From Microbacterium paludicola (GTDB lineage: Bacteria; Actinomycetota; Actinomycetes; Actinomycetales; Microbacteriaceae), in the NCBI RefSeq assembly GCF_015235415.1, contig NZ_JADGLL010000008.1, positions 1 to 64,000 of the forward strand: a DNA stretch of 64,000 bases, in the 5' to 3' direction. Shown piece by piece: positions 61,499 through 64,000 of this stretch (its first letter is position 1; each line of letters opens with the position of its first letter). The notes under the pieces were generated by a model. That model did no database searches. It was not told the origin of the DNA and saw nothing but the letters and a program-made list of their open reading frames with translations. The translations under genes were made by a program, and so were the position numbers.

Positions 61499-62176
61499 TC
61501 AGCAGTGCTCGTACGGGACGGTGCCGAGGCTGTTGACAGAGATGAGATCGATGAACTCCCCGTCGGCGGCGAAGTACATCGCGTTGCCGGCGGCATCGGC
61601 GTCGACCACCAGGTAGGGGTGACCCGCGATCGGCTGCTCACCCTCCATCGCGTCGGGATAGGCCGCGCGCACATCCGCGAACGTGCTCTGCACCGTGATC
61701 CCCTCCGCGGTGGCAGGTCCGGCCGTCGCCACCTCGGGCAGCGCCGACACCGAGATGTCGGCGGTGACTCCGTCGTAGTTCCACGCGTACATCTCGACCC
61801 CGGCCTCCAGGGGCGCGCCGACGAACGCCGCGCAGCCCTCCGTGGCCCCGGCGTTGCTCGTGTCCCAGCCGAGCTCCTCCGCGAGCGCGACGGTCTCCTC
61901 CCACGGCATTCCGAGCTCGAACGGCCCGACGGCCTCCTCCGAGATGGTCCACGACTCGACGTCGCCCGGCTCCTGCGGCTGCTGCGATGGCTCGGTGGTC
62001 TCGGTCGGCGTCGGCTCCGTGCTCGGTGTCTCGACCGGAGCGCTGGTCTCGGGAGCGGGCGTCGACGTGGCCGTCGCTCCCGGGGCCTCGACCGGCGTGG
62101 AGCAGCCGGCGAGGGCCAGCAGACAGATCGCGCCGCCGAGGATCACGGCGGGGCGACGCGTGCGGATGTCGTTCAT
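61499..62176 (-). CDS. Putative lipoprotein with Thr/Pro/Glu linker
   Basis: The 225-residue protein has a lipobox LLALAGC (Cys25), a linker of about 45 residues rich in Thr, Pro and Glu, and a compact C-terminal domain (from VESWTISEEAVGPFELGMPW) ending in Cys. The domain resembles the small beta-rich substrate-free domains of actinobacterial wall lipoproteins. Function unknown. Confidence 0.75.
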   Translation of the reverse strand: MNDIRTRRPAVILGGAICLLALAGCSTPVEAPGATATSTPAPETSAPVETPSTEPTPTETTEPSQQPQEPGDVESWTISEEAVGPFELGMPWEETVALAEELGWDTSNAGATEGCAAFVGAPLEAGVEMYAWNYDGVTADISVSALPEVATAGPATAEGITVQSTFADVRAAYPDAMEGEQPIAGHPYLVVDADAAGNAMYFAADGEFIDLISVNSLGTVPYEHC

Positions 62177-62295
62177 GGTTTCCCCCTTGGGTGGGCGTCA
62201 CTTCGCGCGACGATGCTTCATCTGGTCTTGCTCCGCAACCCCTGCGCCCTTCACGCCGGGCCGTCACGGTTGCGTAACGCCCCTAGGCTGAATCG

Positions 62296-62727
62296 GTGCT
62301 CGAGTATCACTCCGCCCCGACCGCCGACCTGCCCGCCCTCACGCTCTACGCCATCCTGCGGCTGCGGGTCGACGTGTTCGTCGTCGAGCAGGAGTGCGCG
62401 TATCCCGAGCTCGACGGCCGCGACGTCGAGCCCACCGCGATCCAGTTCTGGGCGACCGACGGCACCGAGGTCGCCGCGACGCTGCGGCTGCTGACCGACG
62501 GTCCGGATCGGCGGATCGGCCGCGTCGCCACGGCTGTCAGCGCGCGCGGCAAGGGCGTCGCCGCCGAGCTCATGCGTCGCGCGCTGGAGCTGTGCGAGGG
62601 ACACACCGTGCGGCTCGACGCGCAGGCGCACCTCGCCGGCTGGTACGCCCGCTTCGGGTTCGCGACCGACGGACCGGAGTTCCTCGAGGACGGCATCCCC
62701 CACGTCCCGATGATCCGGACCGTCTGA
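62296..62727 (+). CDS. ElaA-like GNAT acetyltransferase
   Basis: The 143-residue GNAT protein has YAILRLRVDVFVVEQECAYP (ElaA-type N-terminus), RIGRVATAVSARGKGVAAEL (acetyl-CoA loop) and LAGWYARFGFATDGPEFLED. Substrate unknown. GTG 62296 follows TAGGCT by six bases. Confidence 0.9.
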   Translation: MLEYHSAPTADLPALTLYAILRLRVDVFVVEQECAYPELDGRDVEPTAIQFWATDGTEVAATLRLLTDGPDRRIGRVATAVSARGKGVAAELMRRALELCEGHTVRLDAQAHLAGWYARFGFATDGPEFLEDGIPHVPMIRTV

Positions 62728-62765
62728 ACCTCATCCGCTCGAGGGCGCCCGCCTACGCTGGAGGG

Positions 62766-63635
62766 ATGCCCGCTCATCCGCTCGCCGCGCGCCTGATCCC
62801 CTGGTACGCGCGCGAGAAGCGCGACCTGCCGTGGCGGGCGCCGGGGTTCGGCGCGTGGGGTGTGCTCGTCAGCGAGTTCATGCTGCAGCAGACGCCCGTC
62901 GCCCGCGTCATCCCGCGGCTCGAGGCGTGGCTCGAGCGCTGGCCGACACCCGCAGCGCTTGCCGCGGATGCGCCGGCCGAGGCAGTGAAGCAGTGGGCGA
63001 ACCTCGGCTACCCGCGGCGCGCGCTGTGGCTGCACCGGGCCGCGGCGGAGATCCGCGACCGGCACAACGGCGTTGTGCCGCGGGACGTCGACGCGCTGCT
63101 CGCACTCACCGGCATCGGCGATTACACAGCGCGCGCCGTGGCGGCCTTCGCGTACGGCGACCGTCACCCCGTTGTCGACACGAACACGCGCCGGGTGATC
63201 GCGCGCGCCGTGCACGGACGCGCCCAGCCAGCGGCCCCCAGCCGGCGCGACCTCGACGACATGGCTGCGCTTCTGCCCGTGGCCGAAGCCGAGGCGGCGG
63301 TCGTCAACGCGGCGACGATGGAGCTCGGCGCCGTGATCTGCACCGCCCGGTCACCGCGGTGCGACGAGTGCCCAGTGCGCGACCTGTGTGCCTGGCTGAA
63401 CGCCGGGCGTCCGGAGACCCCGGACCTGCGGCGCCGCCAGGCGAAGTACGAGGGAAGCGATCGCCAGGCCCGCGGCGCTGTCCTGCGCGCGCTGCGGGAC
63501 GGCGGAGCACTCCCCCAGGAGGCGGTGCTGCCCGACTGGCCGGATGCGCTCCAGCGCGACCGGGCGATCCTGAGCCTGCTCGACGACGGCCTCGTGGAGA
63601 CCGAGGACGGCGTGCTTCACCTGCCGCGGAGCTGA
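62766..63635 (+). CDS. mutY: A/G-specific adenine glycosylase
   Basis: The 289-residue enzyme removes adenine mispaired with 8-oxoguanine. Catalytic Glu37 (SEFMLQQTPVARV) and Asp138 (VVDTNTRR) and the helix-hairpin-helix LTGIGDYTARAV are present. The [4Fe-4S] site is Cys192, Cys199, Cys202 and Cys208. The C-terminal MutT-like domain of E. coli MutY is lacking, as usual in actinobacteria. The ATG follows TACGCT by six bases. Confidence 0.94.
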   Translation: MPAHPLAARLIPWYAREKRDLPWRAPGFGAWGVLVSEFMLQQTPVARVIPRLEAWLERWPTPAALAADAPAEAVKQWANLGYPRRALWLHRAAAEIRDRHNGVVPRDVDALLALTGIGDYTARAVAAFAYGDRHPVVDTNTRRVIARAVHGRAQPAAPSRRDLDDMAALLPVAEAEAAVVNAATMELGAVICTARSPRCDECPVRDLCAWLNAGRPETPDLRRRQAKYEGSDRQARGAVLRALRDGGALPQEAVLPDWPDALQRDRAILSLLDDGLVETEDGVLHLPRS

Positions 63636-63644
63636 CGCCCCGCG

Positions 63645-64000
63645 TCAGTCCTCGTCGTCGTCGGCCTCGCGCGGCTTGACGTAGGGATCCGCGTCGCCGG
63701 CGTACTGTGCCGCCGCGGCGATCCCCGCCACCGCCTCGTCGCGCTCGCGCGCCTGACGCAGCAGGTCGTCGAGGTGCCCGGCCGTCTCGGGAAGCGCATC
63801 CGGGATGAACTCCAGCGTGGGAGTCAGGCGCGTGTTGAGCTGGCGCCCCACCTCGGTGCGGAGCATCCCGGTCGCGGCCTTCAACGCGGCGGCGCTCGAC
63901 TCGCGCTCCTCGTCGGAGCCGTACACCGTGTAGAACACCGACGCGTGCTGCAGGTCGCCCGTCACGCGCACCTCGGTGATCGTCACGAAGCCGAGCCGCG
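63645..64000 (-). CDS. rbfA: Ribosome-binding factor A (5' end outside window)
   Basis: At least 118 residues are visible, from [20 protein letters not shown] to an acidic tail ([10 protein letters not shown]). RbfA matures the 16S rRNA 5' end during 30S assembly. The KH-type core includes [20 protein letters not shown] and [20 protein letters not shown]. The frame is open to the right edge, so the start lies beyond position 64000. It converges on mutY. Confidence 0.93.
   Translation of the reverse strand, partial: RLGFVTITEVRVTGDLQHASVFYTVYGSDEERESSAAALKAATGMLRTEVGRQLNTRLTPTLEFIPDALPETAGHLDDLLRQARERDEAVAGIAAAAQYAGDADPYVKPREADDDED

Overview
The window is high-GC DNA from an actinobacterium, most likely a Microbacterium or close Microbacteriaceae relative. 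The evidence is housekeeping order and family-level sequence: dapB, thyA, dfrA, dapA and rnj on one strand, an actinobacterial-length PNPase, and rbfA, truB and ribF near the right end. Many starts fit the actinobacterial leaderless pattern, a TANNNT box ending six or seven bases before ATG/GTG. No tRNA, rRNA or CRISPR array was found.

Layout. 1-4.4 kb: tail of a possible transposase gene, RNase J, DapA, and a solitary AbiEi-like/DUF559 gene. 4.4-12 kb: DHFR and thymidylate synthase, an exported phytase-like/GDPD protein, a thioredoxin-like/DUF4395 pair, OsmC, an epimerase, and DapB. 12-20 kb: a GNAT gene between direct repeats, a membrane protein, a phosphatase, an aldo/keto reductase homologue lacking all four catalytic residues, PNPase, and a glycosyltransferase fused to an SGNH esterase. 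20-27.7 kb: a PatB-type lyase, DedA, an ATPase, an MFS protein, a flavin reductase/luciferase-like pair, and an acyltransferase. 27.7-30 kb: the rearranged remains of an azt zinc-uptake locus. 30-36.9 kb: an oxygenase, a divergent regulator/MFS pair, PfkB kinase and SurE, a seven-unit hairpin array, and RpsO. 37-50 kb: MFS, YceI, FKBP, PrsW, FAH, aspartase, phosphodiesterase, phosphate transporter, oligopeptidase B, SDR and PfkA. 50.5-57 kb: a SNF2 helicase, a lipoprotein, a CopZ/CopA copper operon with a perfect palindromic operator, and DeoC. 57-58.7 kb: an IS110-family element inside a dispersed repeat. 58.7-64 kb: RibF, TruB, small membrane proteins, MutY and RbfA (partial).

The strongest finding is the IS110 element at 57246-58563. 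Its 5' non-coding end (58326-58531, minus strand) folds into a 5' hairpin and two internal loops, as in bridge RNAs of IS110 elements. All four guides can be read directly: the target guides match the two flanks of the insertion site, the donor guides match the element's own two ends, and a CT core lies at both junctions. The target is a host repeat present several times in this window.

Other points of note are a circularly permuted azt zinc locus, an eight-codon leaderless micro-ORF coupled to an MFS gene, and alternative hairpins before rnj.
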